Translations under genes and position numbers: made by a program | Source: Nitrospirales bacterium | Lineage (GTDB): Bacteria > Nitrospirota > Nitrospiria > Nitrospirales > UBA8639 | NCBI GenBank assembly: GCA_029261355.1 | Contig: JAJDBM010000012.1 | Coordinates: 1-64,000, forward strand | Direction: 5' to 3' | DNA: 64,000 nucleotides | Part shown: piece after piece, positions 8,402 through 17,122 of the stretch | Layout: every line of letters starts with the position of its first letter | Numbering within the stretch: the stretch's first letter is position 1 | The notes under the pieces: generated by a model | Databases searched by the model: none | What the model saw: only the letters and a program-made list of their open reading frames with translations | Told to the model about the DNA's origin: nothing

Positions 8402-8548
8402 ATGCTTCGATTTAAAGCAAATTGACACTTGGTTCACCTCTCCCCCCTGGATCAAGTTCACTAGATTTACGTGTTATCCCCCTCCCTCAAACATAATCGA
8501 ATACCTGAAGGTCTGTGTATATCATCGCCAGTTTGGCTTTGACTGTTC

Positions 8549-8965
8549 TTAATTTGTGTCAGTGGCCTCGATGTATCCCTTTGAGTAGGAATCACGGATG
8601 AGGTCGTCTCTTTCATCGATCTTGGACGAGACGATATACAGAAGAGGTTCGCTTGTCAGATGCTCGGATATGTTGATTTTATTGGGTGTAAGAAATCCTT
8701 GATGATTGCGCATGGATATTTTTTCATCGAAGTTGACCGTCTGCATGGTAGTGGAATCGATAAACTCTAAAGGTAGTTGGGCCTCGGGGATCTGTGGGTA
8801 TTCAATTGCTCTGCATCAGATCTTTTTCTGTGCCATGATCAATTCCAACGATCCTTCGATTCTTTCAAGGATGCGAAAAGATTGGTAAGTGAATTACATC
8901 TGTCTTCGTCAGCAACCCGACACTTCACGACGTGCATATTCCTTATACTCCAGGTAGGCGAGTGT
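8549..8965 (-). pseudogene. unidentified degenerate coding region with three in-frame stops
   Basis: Read on the minus strand in one frame, 139 codons give protein-like sequence interrupted only by TGA at 8909-8911, TAA at 8894-8896 and TGA at 8816-8818. Readable parts include AYLEYKEYARREVSG, then SFRILERIEGSLELIMAQKK, then YPQIPEAQLPLEFID, then EPLLYIVSSKIDERDDLI close to the natural stop at 8549. The composition and the clean last 88 codons argue for a former gene. I do not recognise the family. The 3' part could still be expressed as a short protein from an internal ATG at 8746. It lies in the decayed stretch between the HxlR gene and the S9 peptidase remnant. Confidence 0.45.
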
Positions 8966-9129
8966 CTATAGTCTCTCATGTATTGATTTGGTTGGAATGT
9001 GCGTCGAAAACTATCAATTCGTATTATCTGTATGTATGAATAGGTTTTCGGAGCTTGCTACTGGCTTGTTGTTCGACAAAAAGATAACAATAGAAAGGGC
9101 GAAATCTTTAGAAACATTTTTTTTAAACG

Positions 9130-9497
9130 ACCCCGACTTGCCGGAAGCCATTTTTCGAAGACTTATATATTCGTGTCGAAGACCTACGGACTGCAGAGGA
9201 GCGTCAATTGATAGCCTCCCGTTCTCCTCTAAACCCAAGCAATCCCATCACCAAGCCTCCGCTCATCGGACAGGGGGCGAATGATCCTCGAGTGAAGCAG
9301 AGTGAATCTGTGCAGATTGTGCAGGCGATGCACAGTAAAAAACTGTGAATTATGTTCTGTAATCAGAAGAAGGACACGGCTTTGTTCGCCCTGAGAATCG
9401 TTTATCATTTTTGGCGACTGCGGAGTTCTTCTTAGCCGAACACATCGGCGGACGTTCAGAGGCAGTCGGCCATGATTTTCGAAATTCAAGTATAGAA
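9130..9497 (+). pseudogene. remnant of S9 (prolyl oligopeptidase-type) serine peptidase, C-terminal part
   Basis: The frame starting near 9136 reads KPFFEDLYIRVEDLRT, then RSPLNPSN and PLIGQGANDPRVKQSES, which is the segment holding the catalytic aspartate of S9 peptidases (G-NDPRV). It stops at TGA 9346. One base back, the next frame continues VNYVL, a TAA at 9360, then SEEGHGFVRPENRLSF with the catalytic histidine, and ends near FLAEHIGGRSEAVGHDF. So about 120 residues of the C-terminal catalytic domain remain, with one frameshift (apparently one lost base) and one nonsense codon. The propeller domain and the nucleophile serine are absent. No function is expected. Confidence 0.85.
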
Positions 9498-9624
9498 AAT
9501 AAAACTGGTGCCGGTCATATTTCAGGTTTGAGGATGCTCTTTCGTAGAGCAAAATAGTTTTCTTCGATGAAGAGACCCTGAGGTATTCCGTGAACAAAAC
9601 GATTAGAGAGCAATCTGCACGAAG

Positions 9625-10521
9625 ATGAGTCAAACGGAACCTAGCATGCTCACGGTACGGATTGATGAGGACTCCCAGTTTGACCTCGTTGAGTCTCAAC
9701 CACTGGTTCCATGGTGGAGCTTTACGAAAACTGTTCTTGCTGTTTGTGCCCTTCTTCTTGTCTCAGAAAGTAAATTGTCACTAGATAACCAGATTCAGGG
9801 GCGTACATTTACCTTGCGTCAGCTGTTACAACATCGCGCTGGGGTTCGAAGTTATAGTGGACTTGCCTCTTATCACCGTGCGGTTGCAAACGATGAAGTC
9901 CCCTGGTCGGTTGAGCAACTCTTTAAAGAAGTGGAGGTTGAGCAACTCGCATTTGTCCCTAACCAAGGTTGGTCCTATTCAAATGTTGGTTATGTATTTG
10001 TCCGCCAAATGATTGAGGCGGCGACAGGCTCCGATCTCCAGAGTGCAATCGCACATATTGTTTTTGAACCTTTTGGGTTGAGACCTCCCAAATTAGCGAC
10101 AAGGCCCGAGGATCTGAATGGAACAGTCTGGGGCAACAAGAATCACTATCATCCTGGATGGGTGTATCATGGACTTCTTGTTGGCTCTGCTCGCGATGCA
10201 ACCACCTTACTTCATCTCCTCATGAGTGGGTATGTTTTGCCTCCTGCCTTGTTAGCCGATATGACGATCGAATACCGCATAGGCGGGCAGTTATCTGGTC
10301 GTCCATGGAACTCTACCGGCTATGGTCTTGGGCTAATGATGGGGGAAACGCCTGCCGGATATGCAATAGGTCACTCAGGATGTGGGCCGGATAGTGCGAA
10401 TGCCATCTATCATTTTCCAGAGAGAAAATACCCTTGTACGATATCGGCATTTTCACAAAGTCAGGGGGAGAGTATGGCAGAACATGAGGTGGTACGCCTG
10501 GCGGGAAATAGTGGTTGCTAG
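9625..10521 (+). CDS. serine hydrolase of the beta-lactamase / penicillin-binding fold
   Basis: 298 residues. Seen: the SxxK motif as SFTK at about residues 32-35, the YxN motif as YSN near 118 within QGWSYSNVGYVFV, LLQHRAGVRSY near 70, and a GHSGCGP motif near 250 in place of the KTG box. These are the active-site elements of class C beta-lactamase-like hydrolases and esterases. No signal peptide is visible, so it is probably cytoplasmic; many such proteins are esterases or peptidases rather than resistance enzymes. The ribosome site is weak. It may once have formed a unit with the S9 peptidase remnant just upstream. Confidence 0.85.
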   Translation: MSQTEPSMLTVRIDEDSQFDLVESQPLVPWWSFTKTVLAVCALLLVSESKLSLDNQIQGRTFTLRQLLQHRAGVRSYSGLASYHRAVANDEVPWSVEQLFKEVEVEQLAFVPNQGWSYSNVGYVFVRQMIEAATGSDLQSAIAHIVFEPFGLRPPKLATRPEDLNGTVWGNKNHYHPGWVYHGLLVGSARDATTLLHLLMSGYVLPPALLADMTIEYRIGGQLSGRPWNSTGYGLGLMMGETPAGYAIGHSGCGPDSANAIYHFPERKYPCTISAFSQSQGESMAEHEVVRLAGNSGC

Positions 10522-10640
10522 TCAAGATTCATCTGCTTGGGGTTCCATCAATATTCATTGATTATCGTCAATGAGTTTGCTGTATCCTTTCAAAGATTAT
10601 TATCCATAGATTTCGTCCTTGAATGTAAGGGAGCAATATT

Positions 10641-10943
10641 ATGCCTGATTTTATTTTGTTCATGCATAACGATTCTAGAAATACTGAGACACAAGATGAA
10701 AATCTTGCGTGGAGTCATTATATTGAAATTTTACAGGCTAAAGGGGTGTTTCAGGGAGGAAGTTCCATTGGATCAGGTATTTGTAAAAACTTATCTGGTT
10801 CCAATATGAATATCACCGATCATTTGGTGGGATACATCCGTATTCAAGCAGACACTATGAAACATGTAGAAGAATTGTTAGAGGGGAATCCGGTGTTTGG
10901 CTCAGGTGGAACCGTTGAGATAAGAGAACTACCAACAGAATAA
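10641..10943 (+). CDS. YCII/DGPF-related small protein
   Basis: 100 residues of the YCII-related superfamily (dimeric alpha-beta barrel fold). Seen: N-terminal strand DFILFMHND, WSHYIEILQAKGVFQGG in the middle, and C-terminal VGYIRIQADTMKHVEELLEGNP followed by GGTVEIREL, the usual end of the fold. The start is supported by AAGGGAG about 8 bases before the ATG. Unlike the second YCII gene at 21497, no sigma factor follows. The biochemical role of these proteins is mostly unknown. Confidence 0.8.
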   Translation: MPDFILFMHNDSRNTETQDENLAWSHYIEILQAKGVFQGGSSIGSGICKNLSGSNMNITDHLVGYIRIQADTMKHVEELLEGNPVFGSGGTVEIRELPTE

Positions 10944-11042
10944 ATGGGGCATGAAGTTTTCCTGGCAAAATCACGATTGTTTTTTAATGCGCGAGGGCCA
11001 AGATGGTGATTGTCTGGACAAGGAAGGTATCATTTAGCCACG

Positions 11043-11582
11043 ATGCGCTACCAAGAACGTATTATCAAGCTGATAGAGTCTGATTCAATTCGCATGGAAG
11101 CGTTAAACCTGTTACGCACGTTGGGTTTACCAGATTGGTGTATTGCGGCTGGTTTTGTGAGGAATCTTATCTGGAATAGTCTCTATGCTACTGACGTCGG
11201 CTTCAACGACGTGGATGTCATCTATTTTTGTCGCCTAGATTTTTCTGAAGAAAGGGATTCACGTTTGGAAGAAGAGCTTCATGTTTTATGTCCAGATCTC
11301 CCATGGTCGATCACTAATCAGGCACGTATGCATGTGAGTAATGGAGATCACCCTTATCAGAGTTCATTGGATGCGATGAGCTACTGGCCAGAAAAGCAAA
11401 CAAGCATTGGTTTTACATTGGATAACAGTGGACAGGTGCATGTACATCATTGCTTTGATCTTTCTTTGCTGTTCAATGGCACGATCACCCGCAATTCCAA
11501 GCGGTCCCTAGAAATATTACAACGCAGAGTGAAGAGCAAGGAGAGGTTAGAAACATGGCCTTTGTTGAGAGTTGAAACCTAA
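11043..11582 (+). CDS. nucleotidyltransferase-like protein (NTP_transf_6 / DUF925 type)
   Basis: About 179 residues from the ATG at 11043; a TTG at 11010 gives 11 more. Seen: CIAAGFVRNLIW near residue 35 and FNDVDVIYF near 57, which correspond to the glycine motif and paired aspartates of the Pol-beta nucleotidyltransferase fold. SIGFTLDNSGQVHVHHCFDL lies further on. The family transfers a nucleotide to an unknown target; no experimental role is established to my knowledge. It stands alone between a YCII gene and a methyltransferase gene. Family call is good, function open. Confidence 0.8.
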   Translation: MRYQERIIKLIESDSIRMEALNLLRTLGLPDWCIAAGFVRNLIWNSLYATDVGFNDVDVIYFCRLDFSEERDSRLEEELHVLCPDLPWSITNQARMHVSNGDHPYQSSLDAMSYWPEKQTSIGFTLDNSGQVHVHHCFDLSLLFNGTITRNSKRSLEILQRRVKSKERLETWPLLRVET

Positions 11583-11643
11583 GAGTCAATGGTATTCAAT
11601 AGATCGTGAGTCCCTATTGATGTATGTGTGAGGAGAAGAGCAT

Positions 11644-12372
11644 ATGTCCAATCCGAAAAGTGAGTGGCAGACAGAAGAATTGACGACAGGCTATCTCGAA
11701 GGCGTGCGCGGAGCGATCCCGGGTGCTGAATTGCAGTTTTCCGTTATTGATCGAATTCTTCAGTCTTGGTGTCACGCCCCATCTCGTATTCTTGATTTGG
11801 GTTGTGGAGATGGAATTCTGGGTTACCGTCTTCTTCAAACCTTCCCTTTGGCACATGGAACTTTTGTCGATTTTTCAGAACCTATGCTTGATGCGGCAAA
11901 GGGAAAAGTTTCTAGCTTGGCAAAGGCAAAGGTTGTGAAGGCAGATTTTTCATCGCCTCAGTGGCTGGATATTATGACTTCATGTCAAGCATTTGATATT
12001 GTCATTTCCGGATTTGCCATCCATCATTTACCAAATGAGAGAAAGAAGGCGCTCTACTCTGAGATCTATGACCACCTTGTACCTGGTGGAGTTTTTCTCA
12101 ATCTCGAACATGTTGCTTCTTTCACATCGGCAGGCGAAGAACTCTTTGATGAGTTTTTCATTGATCATTTGCACAACTTTCATGCGACGACTGAATCTAA
12201 TACGACCAGAGAGGCCATTGCCAATACCTATTATCATCGGTCAGATAAGAAGGAAAACATCCTCCTATCTGTTAATGAACAATGTGTTTGGCTTCGAGAG
12301 ATCGGGTTTAATGATGTTGACTGTTTCTTCAAAGTGTTTGAGTTGGCTCTGTTCGGAGGACGGAAATCATGA
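11644..12372 (+). CDS. class I SAM-dependent methyltransferase
   Basis: 242 residues. Seen: motif I ILDLGCGDGILGYRLL at about residues 44-59, the acidic residue ending motif II in GTFVDFSEPML near 76, FDIVISGFAIHHLP near 119 (motif IV region), and LVPGGVFLNLEH near 145. These define a Rossmann-type methyltransferase that binds S-adenosylmethionine. The substrate cannot be told. GGAG lies just upstream of the ATG (GAGGAGAAGAGC). Neighbouring genes are unrelated single units. Confidence 0.88.
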   Translation: MSNPKSEWQTEELTTGYLEGVRGAIPGAELQFSVIDRILQSWCHAPSRILDLGCGDGILGYRLLQTFPLAHGTFVDFSEPMLDAAKGKVSSLAKAKVVKADFSSPQWLDIMTSCQAFDIVISGFAIHHLPNERKKALYSEIYDHLVPGGVFLNLEHVASFTSAGEELFDEFFIDHLHNFHATTESNTTREAIANTYYHRSDKKENILLSVNEQCVWLREIGFNDVDCFFKVFELALFGGRKS

Positions 12373-12444
12373 ATTCTGACACCGGAGCAGATTCCGAGAA
12401 GAGATTGTGGGGGACTAGAGGCTAATGTATCGAGGATTCACAAT

Positions 12445-13077
12445 ATGAATTTCGGTATTATTGTTTTTAATCAAGTAGAAGAGCTTGATTTTATCGGGCC
12501 GTGGGAAATGGTGACGATGTGGCGCAAGGTTGCTGAGGGGCCGGAGAACTGTTTAATTATTGGGCAGTCGCTTGAGCCCGTTATTTGTGCAAAAGGGTTG
12601 TCTCTCAATCCGCACGTGTCGTTTGCGAGTTGTCCTACGCTTGATTATTTGCTGATTCCTGGAGGTCAAGGTACACGACAAGAAGTCAATAATCCTGTGC
12701 TTATTGAGTTTGTTGCGACACAAGCTAAGAACTGCAATGCCGTTCTTTCTGTTTGCACCGGTTCTTTTGTACTTCATGCTGCTGGGTTGTTGTGGGGAAA
12801 GAAGGCTACAACACATTGGGGTTCGTTGAATCGTCTCCGCGTACTCAGAGATGTGACTGTCGTAGAGGAACGGTATGTTCAAGATGGCAACGTTTGGACC
12901 TCAGCAGGCGTATCTGCCGGTATTGATCTCATCCTCGCGTTTATCGCCAGTGTGGCAGGTGAGGAGGCCGCTGGTAAAGTCCAGTGTAGCGCAGAGTACT
13001 ACCCGTCTTCGATCACATACGGGGGATTTGAGAATCATGGGCAAGCACCAGCATATATTAAGAAACCTAGTTTTTGA
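12445..13077 (+). CDS. DJ-1/PfpI (class I glutamine amidotransferase-like) protein
   Basis: 210 residues. Seen: N-terminal GIIVFNQVEELDFIGPWEM, typical of ThiJ/PfpI proteins related to the N-terminal domain of AraC-type regulators. LLIPGGQGTR lies near residue 70, the nucleophile elbow AVLSVCTGSFVLHAAGLL near 98 with its cysteine, and KATTHWGSL near 118 with a histidine. The protein may be a glyoxalase-like hydrolase, an isocyanide hydratase relative, or a stress protein; the motifs do not separate these. No DNA-binding domain is attached. Confidence 0.85.
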   Translation: MNFGIIVFNQVEELDFIGPWEMVTMWRKVAEGPENCLIIGQSLEPVICAKGLSLNPHVSFASCPTLDYLLIPGGQGTRQEVNNPVLIEFVATQAKNCNAVLSVCTGSFVLHAAGLLWGKKATTHWGSLNRLRVLRDVTVVEERYVQDGNVWTSAGVSAGIDLILAFIASVAGEEAAGKVQCSAEYYPSSITYGGFENHGQAPAYIKKPSF

Positions 13078-13170
13078 TTGCTTTCCTTCATAGGTAGCTG
13101 TCCACTTTGTTGTCCATATCTGTCCCGCACCAGGGTGCTTCAATCTGTCATTTTTTTTTAAACCCAACAC

Positions 13171-13964
13171 ATGTCTGTCATTGTTCGTGGCGCCAAAATA
13201 TTCCTAAATGACTGTGGGCATGGTCCACTGACATTGTTCTTGCGTGGCAATTCCGATACTGCTGATATTTGGGGGTGATGTTATCAGTAGGCTACATCAA
13301 CCGTATTGTTGTCTAGCTCCTGACTTGTCTGGGTTCGGCCGTTCAGGTCTTCCTCAAGCATTTGATTGTTCGTTTAAAGATGTCGATCAATTTGTGATTG
13401 AGTTGTTAGGGGCCATTCATATTCATCCAATCCATAAATCTTGTTGTGTATGATTTCGGTGGAGCGTTTGCCATGGCCTGGGCTGTCCAGTGCCCAGAAA
13501 AAATCGACGCATTGCGCCAATGAGCACGTCATTTTTTGTCTCGAAATTTCGTTGGCAGGTTTGGGGGAAGATTTGGCGCATTTTCGTCATTGATGAAATA
13601 TTCATGGCTATGAATAACTGGCCACTCTTTTATTGGTCTGTGCGTCGAGGTTCTAGAAGTCTGACGAATGAACATATTCGTCGGACCTATTCTTCTATTC
13701 ACTCTTCCGATGAAGCAGATGGTATTGGGTTTGTATCGCGCTGCAAATTCGGAAGACTTTCGTGTGTGGGTGCCTCGAATGTTACATGTCACGACCCAAG
13801 TCCCCACTTTGGTGCTCTGGGGAAAGGATCCCTGCATTCCTTCATGGGTTGCACATAGTTTTGGTGTGAGGGAAGTCAAGCTCTTGGATAATTGTGGCCA
13901 CTAGGTCCCAGTAGAAGCACCGGAGGAAGTGGCAACGGAACTTTACAAGTTTTTTGCGACATAA
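13171..13964 (+). pseudogene. alpha/beta-hydrolase pseudogene
   Basis: Consecutive frames reconstruct one alpha/beta hydrolase of about 260 residues. Fragment one starts at ATG 13171 and stops at TGA 13276. The next frame reads DVISRLHQPY, then LAPDLSGFGRSGLP. Another frame from about 13437 reads LVVYDFGGAFAMAWAVQCPE up to TGA 13521. The frame from 13520 reads MSTSFFVSKF and NEHIRRTYSS. After about 13700 another frame reads GLYRAANSEDFRVW, then VPTLVLWGKD, a TAG at 13902 after NCGH, and VPVEAPEEVATELYKFF. That makes at least four frameshifts and one nonsense codon. An aspartate (D in YDFGG) replaces the usual serine nucleophile, as in haloalkane dehalogenase and related enzymes. Confidence 0.88.
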
Positions 13965-14095
13965 ACTGAGTACTTCTGGTAGGGGACAAATGGAATTGCC
14001 GATAACGGGTGGTTGACGTAGTATGGTGGTCATTCTCAATTGGTTTTTCAAGGGTATTGGAATGTCTGAAAGATGCCACAGAGAACGGAGGATCT

Positions 14096-15082
14096 ATGGA
14101 TACACGACAATTAGGGACAACTGGGGAAGAGGTTTCTGCTTTGGGGTTAGGGTGTATGGGTATGTCCGAATTTTATGGACCGTCGGATCAGCAGGAAGCC
14201 ATTGCGACTATACATTATGCCTTAGAGAATGGCCTGAACTTTTTGGATACTGCGGATATTTATGGGATGGGACGCAATGAGGTTCTCCTCGGGCAGGCAC
14301 TGAAGGGGCGACGAGAGCAGGCATTTGTGGCCACGAAGTTTGGCATTGTTCGAGATGAGGCCGGAGAGTTTATCGGTCAAAATGGGCGACCAGACTATGT
14401 TCATCAGGCATGTGATCAGAGTCTGGAGAGACTCGGAATGTCGGTCATTGATTTGTACTACCAACATCGAGTCGATGCTGAGGTGCCAATAGAAGAGACA
14501 GTTGGAGCCATGGCCCAATTGGTTGAGCAAGGCAAGGTTCGCTATCTCGGATTATCGGAAGCCAGTGTTGAGACTCTTCGTCGGGCCAATGCGGTGCATC
14601 CAATTGCCGTGTTACAAACCGAGTATTCTCTCTGGAGCAGAGAGCCGGAAGATCAGATTTTAGCCACCTGCCAAGAGCTTGGCGTCACCTTTGTGGCCTA
14701 TAGTCCTCTGGGACGAGGTGTGCTTGCCGGAAAGATTCAACAAGTAGAAGATCTTGCTTCCGATGATCGACGTCGTCAATTGCCCCGCTTTCAAGGCGAA
14801 AACTTGACACGAAACCTTGCGCTTGTTGACCGACTCAAGCATGTTGCTGCCCAGCGAGGGATGACTTCTGCGCAGTTGGCGTTAGCTTGGGTCCTTTCAC
14901 AAGACAAAAACATTCTTCCTCTTGTTGGCACGAAACGACGACATTATTTAGAGGAAAACCTTAAAGCCGTGTCGATGACTCTCAGTCAGGAAGAATTGAA
15001 GGTTTTAGACGACGTGTGCACTTCAGGTGTGGCTTCGGGTGATCGATATCCTGAGGCTGGGATGCAGGCTGTAAATCGCTAG
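14096..15082 (+). CDS. aldo/keto reductase
   Basis: 328 residues from the ATG at 14096, chosen because ACGGAGGA lies just upstream and homologous proteins begin with MxxRxLG. The catalytic tetrad is visible: aspartate and tyrosine in FLDTADIYG near residue 50, lysine in VATKFG near 82, histidine in DLYYQHRVD near 122. [13 protein letters not shown] near 204 and the C-terminal [15 protein letters not shown] supply NADPH contacts. It resembles the YghZ/PLR1-like group acting on small aldehydes and ketones. It follows the hydrolase pseudogene and precedes a cupin gene; no operon is evident. Confidence 0.92.
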   Translation: MDTRQLGTTGEEVSALGLGCMGMSEFYGPSDQQEAIATIHYALENGLNFLDTADIYGMGRNEVLLGQALKGRREQAFVATKFGIVRDEAGEFIGQNGRPDYVHQACDQSLERLGMSVIDLYYQHRVDAEVPIEETVGAMAQLVEQGKVRYLGLSEASVETLRRANAVHPIAVLQTEYSLWSREPEDQILATCQELGVTFVAYSPLGRGVLAGKIQQVEDLASDDRRRQLPRFQGENLTRNLALVDRLKHVAAQRGMTSAQLALAWVLSQDKNILPLVGTKRRHYLEENLKAVSMTLSQEELKVLDDVCTSGVASGDRYPEAGMQAVNR

Positions 15083-15121
15083 TCCAAACTTGCCGAAATA
15101 CTTCAATCCATCATTGAAAGT

Positions 15122-15147
15122 TTTACCTTCTATTATTGTATGGTAAA
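15122..15147. promoter_or_regulatory. inverted repeat TTTACC-N14-GGTAAA upstream of the cupin gene
   Basis: Perfect 6-base arms at 15122-15127 and 15142-15147 lie about 27 bases before the cupin start. The spacing and place suit a repressor operator, but no regulator is adjacent. Role inferred only. Confidence 0.2.
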
Positions 15148-15174
15148 GGTCTAATCAAATAGTGAGGCTTACGG

Positions 15175-15642
15175 ATGAACCAATCTGAGAGACGTGGCTA
15201 TGCGTTAAAAGCCGGAGAAGGCATTCATATCAATTTTCGAGGAACGCGAATGACGGTGAAGGTTTCTGACGAGCAGTCAGAAGGTATGTACTCCTTGCTT
15301 GAAATGGTTCATCCCCCCAATATTGGGCCGGCTTTGCATATACATCCGAAAGGAGCGGAAGCCTTTTATGTCTTAGGGGGTGCATATACCATACGTTCGG
15401 GAGAAGAAATGTATGAGGCGAGCCCTGGTGACTTTGTATTTATTCCCAAAGGCGTGGTCCATAATTATCATTCTGGTGAGCAGGGCGGAAAAGTTCTTGT
15501 ACTCGCCCCTTCTGGACTTGAGAACTACTTTGCTGAGGTCGCTCGTACTCTTAGCATCGGTCCCATCACTTGGGAGTTGGAGCAGGAGATTGCCAAGCGA
15601 TATGGCCAAGAGTTCCTTGATCATCTTACGCATTGGGGATGA
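15175..15642 (+). CDS. cupin-domain protein
   Basis: 155 residues with one cupin barrel. Seen: ALHIHPKGAEAFYVLGG near residues 51-67 (first motif with HxH and glutamate) and PGDFVFIPKGVVHNYHSG near 86-103 (second motif with histidine). These residues normally bind one metal ion. The helical C-terminus, ending DHLTHWG, is longer than in a minimal cupin. Such proteins can be small-molecule isomerases, dioxygenases or binding proteins; the substrate is not deducible. Confidence 0.85.
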   Translation: MNQSERRGYALKAGEGIHINFRGTRMTVKVSDEQSEGMYSLLEMVHPPNIGPALHIHPKGAEAFYVLGGAYTIRSGEEMYEASPGDFVFIPKGVVHNYHSGEQGGKVLVLAPSGLENYFAEVARTLSIGPITWELEQEIAKRYGQEFLDHLTHWG

Positions 15643-15716
15643 GTTGTGACACGTGGTGAAGAATATACATTTTGGAAAGATTTTTTAGAGTAATATATGA
15701 CCTAAGATCTCTTGCT

Positions 15717-15845
15717 TTATCTCCAACCGGCTCCGTTGGGTATCTCCATATCGACCAATTTAAAAGCATTATTTAGCACGCGATACTGGAAACGGATATA
15801 TTCGATTGAAGGATGGAGATGTCCTGCCCATGGCTGATCTAACAT
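15717..15845 (-). pseudogene. short coding-like remnant, family unknown
   Basis: A minus-strand frame of 42 codons reads DQPWAGHLHPSIEYIRFQYR and ends VDMEIPNGAGWR. It has protein-like composition but no ribosome site, and a stop lies shortly upstream in the same frame. It is the only structure seen in the 295-base gap between the cupin and methyltransferase genes. It could be a gene fragment or chance. Confidence 0.25.
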
Positions 15846-15937
15846 ATGTAGTTCCGTATGCCATAGAACATTCTAGCCCGAAGTCTTAGTTTTTCCTCTG
15901 TTTCCTCGTCATTTTTAATAATTTACTATTGAAAGCT

Positions 15938-16618
15938 ATGAAACTAGAGCAGGTTGTTCCGTTTGGGCGATCCTTAAGCGAGTATCGAGAAATGTTTTCG
16001 CTTTCTGTTGGAGACTGTTCTCGGAATATTCTTGGGGTGGGCGATGGTCCTGCGAGCTTCAATGCGGAAATGACCAAGCTCGGGCATCGGGTAATTTCTG
16101 TCGATCCACTCTACTCTTTCACAGGGCAGGCGATTAAACAAAAATTCTACGAAGTGGTTGATGATATTATTGAACAAGTGAGACGTACGCCTTCAGATTG
16201 GGTATGGACGTACCACCAATCTCCTGATGACCTACGCGCAAATCGCCTGACCGCTCTGCACGCATTTCTCGCTGATTATGATGCGGGGAAAAATCAGAAG
16301 CGATATGTGGTTGGCGAGTTACCGCATTTATCTGAGGTCCATGACGCGACCTATGGCTTGGCACTTTGTTCCCATTTCCTTTTTTTGTACTCGGATCAAT
16401 TTGGCCTAGAGTTTCACAAAGCTGCTCTCTACGAAATGTTGCGCGTCGCCTCAGAGGTCAGAGTCTTTCCATTGCTGACCCTTAAGGGAGCGCGATCTCC
16501 GTATATTGCCCCGGTGGTCCACAGCCTAGAAAAACAAGGGTTTCAACTGTCGATCCAGAGAGTCGAGTATGAACTGCAGCGAGGTGGAAATGAGATGCTG
16601 GTGGTGAAGAGGGGATAA
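15938..16618 (+). CDS. SAM-dependent methyltransferase-like protein
   Basis: About 226 residues from the ATG at 15938; a TTG three codons upstream is an alternative. Seen: NILGVGDGPASFNAEMTKLG at about residues 29-48, a variant of the glycine-rich SAM loop, followed by VISVDPLYSF with the acidic residue that would hold the ribose. LALCSHFLFLYSDQFGLEFH near 140 and EMLRVASEVRVFPLL near 167 match the later strands. The protein belongs to a methyltransferase-like group of unknown substrate. It is preceded by a gap without clear promoter. Confidence 0.75.
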   Translation: MKLEQVVPFGRSLSEYREMFSLSVGDCSRNILGVGDGPASFNAEMTKLGHRVISVDPLYSFTGQAIKQKFYEVVDDIIEQVRRTPSDWVWTYHQSPDDLRANRLTALHAFLADYDAGKNQKRYVVGELPHLSEVHDATYGLALCSHFLFLYSDQFGLEFHKAALYEMLRVASEVRVFPLLTLKGARSPYIAPVVHSLEKQGFQLSIQRVEYELQRGGNEMLVVKRG

Positions 16619-16681
16619 TGTGATATATCTGTTCCAGCGGCTTTACGGGGATGGTACCTCCCTGATATAGAGAAGGTATCT

Positions 16682-17122
16682 ATGTCAAAACCACTTCTTT
16701 TTTTAATCGCGTTGATCTCGATGGGGGCACTCTGGTTGTATGCCACACAACCACCGATTGGACCTCAATTACCTGACGATCCTAAGGCTCTTGAAGCGTT
16801 AGCGCGGGTGCAATCTCATGTTGCGCGTGATTCATCCACGATTGATCAGTCCCTTTCTAAGCTGATTGCCACGTTAGAGAATAAAGGGATACCGATTAAT
16901 GTGGGAAATTGGCGTGTGGCTGTGTCTGGTGAAAAATCTAAGGACATTTATGTCGTGAGTCGACTCGTTCGGGAAAAGGGTGAAACGGGTTGGATTGAAC
17001 GTGATTTTGCCTGGGAAGTCAATATACCAGAAAAATGGATTAAGGTGGTGACGTTGGCGGCGAGCAGTCTGATGCCACTCCATGAGTTGGCTCCTCTTCC
17101 CCACTCTGAAGAGATATCGTGA
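16682..17122 (+). CDS. exported or membrane-anchored hypothetical protein
   Basis: 146 residues. A hydrophobic N-terminus (LLFLIALISMGALWLYA, residues 5-21) would serve as signal or anchor. The mature part has a helical region (residues 30-75) and an alternating stretch that ends WIKVVTLAASSL. No family was recognised. AGAAGG lies just before the start. Its last 83 bases overlap, tail to tail, the 3' end of the minus-strand Rieske gene, which is unusual and may mean one of the two termini is imprecise. Confidence 0.6.
   Translation: MSKPLLFLIALISMGALWLYATQPPIGPQLPDDPKALEALARVQSHVARDSSTIDQSLSKLIATLENKGIPINVGNWRVAVSGEKSKDIYVVSRLVREKGETGWIERDFAWEVNIPEKWIKVVTLAASSLMPLHELAPLPHSEEIS

Noticed and set aside
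9229-9699. 156-codon minus-strand frame
   Set aside because: It is antisense to the S9 peptidase remnant and to the hydrolase start, both of which have family motifs on the plus strand.
9625-10521. True class C beta-lactamase (antibiotic resistance)
   Set aside because: Lacks a signal peptide and has an HSG motif in place of KTG; more like an esterase or peptidase of the same fold.
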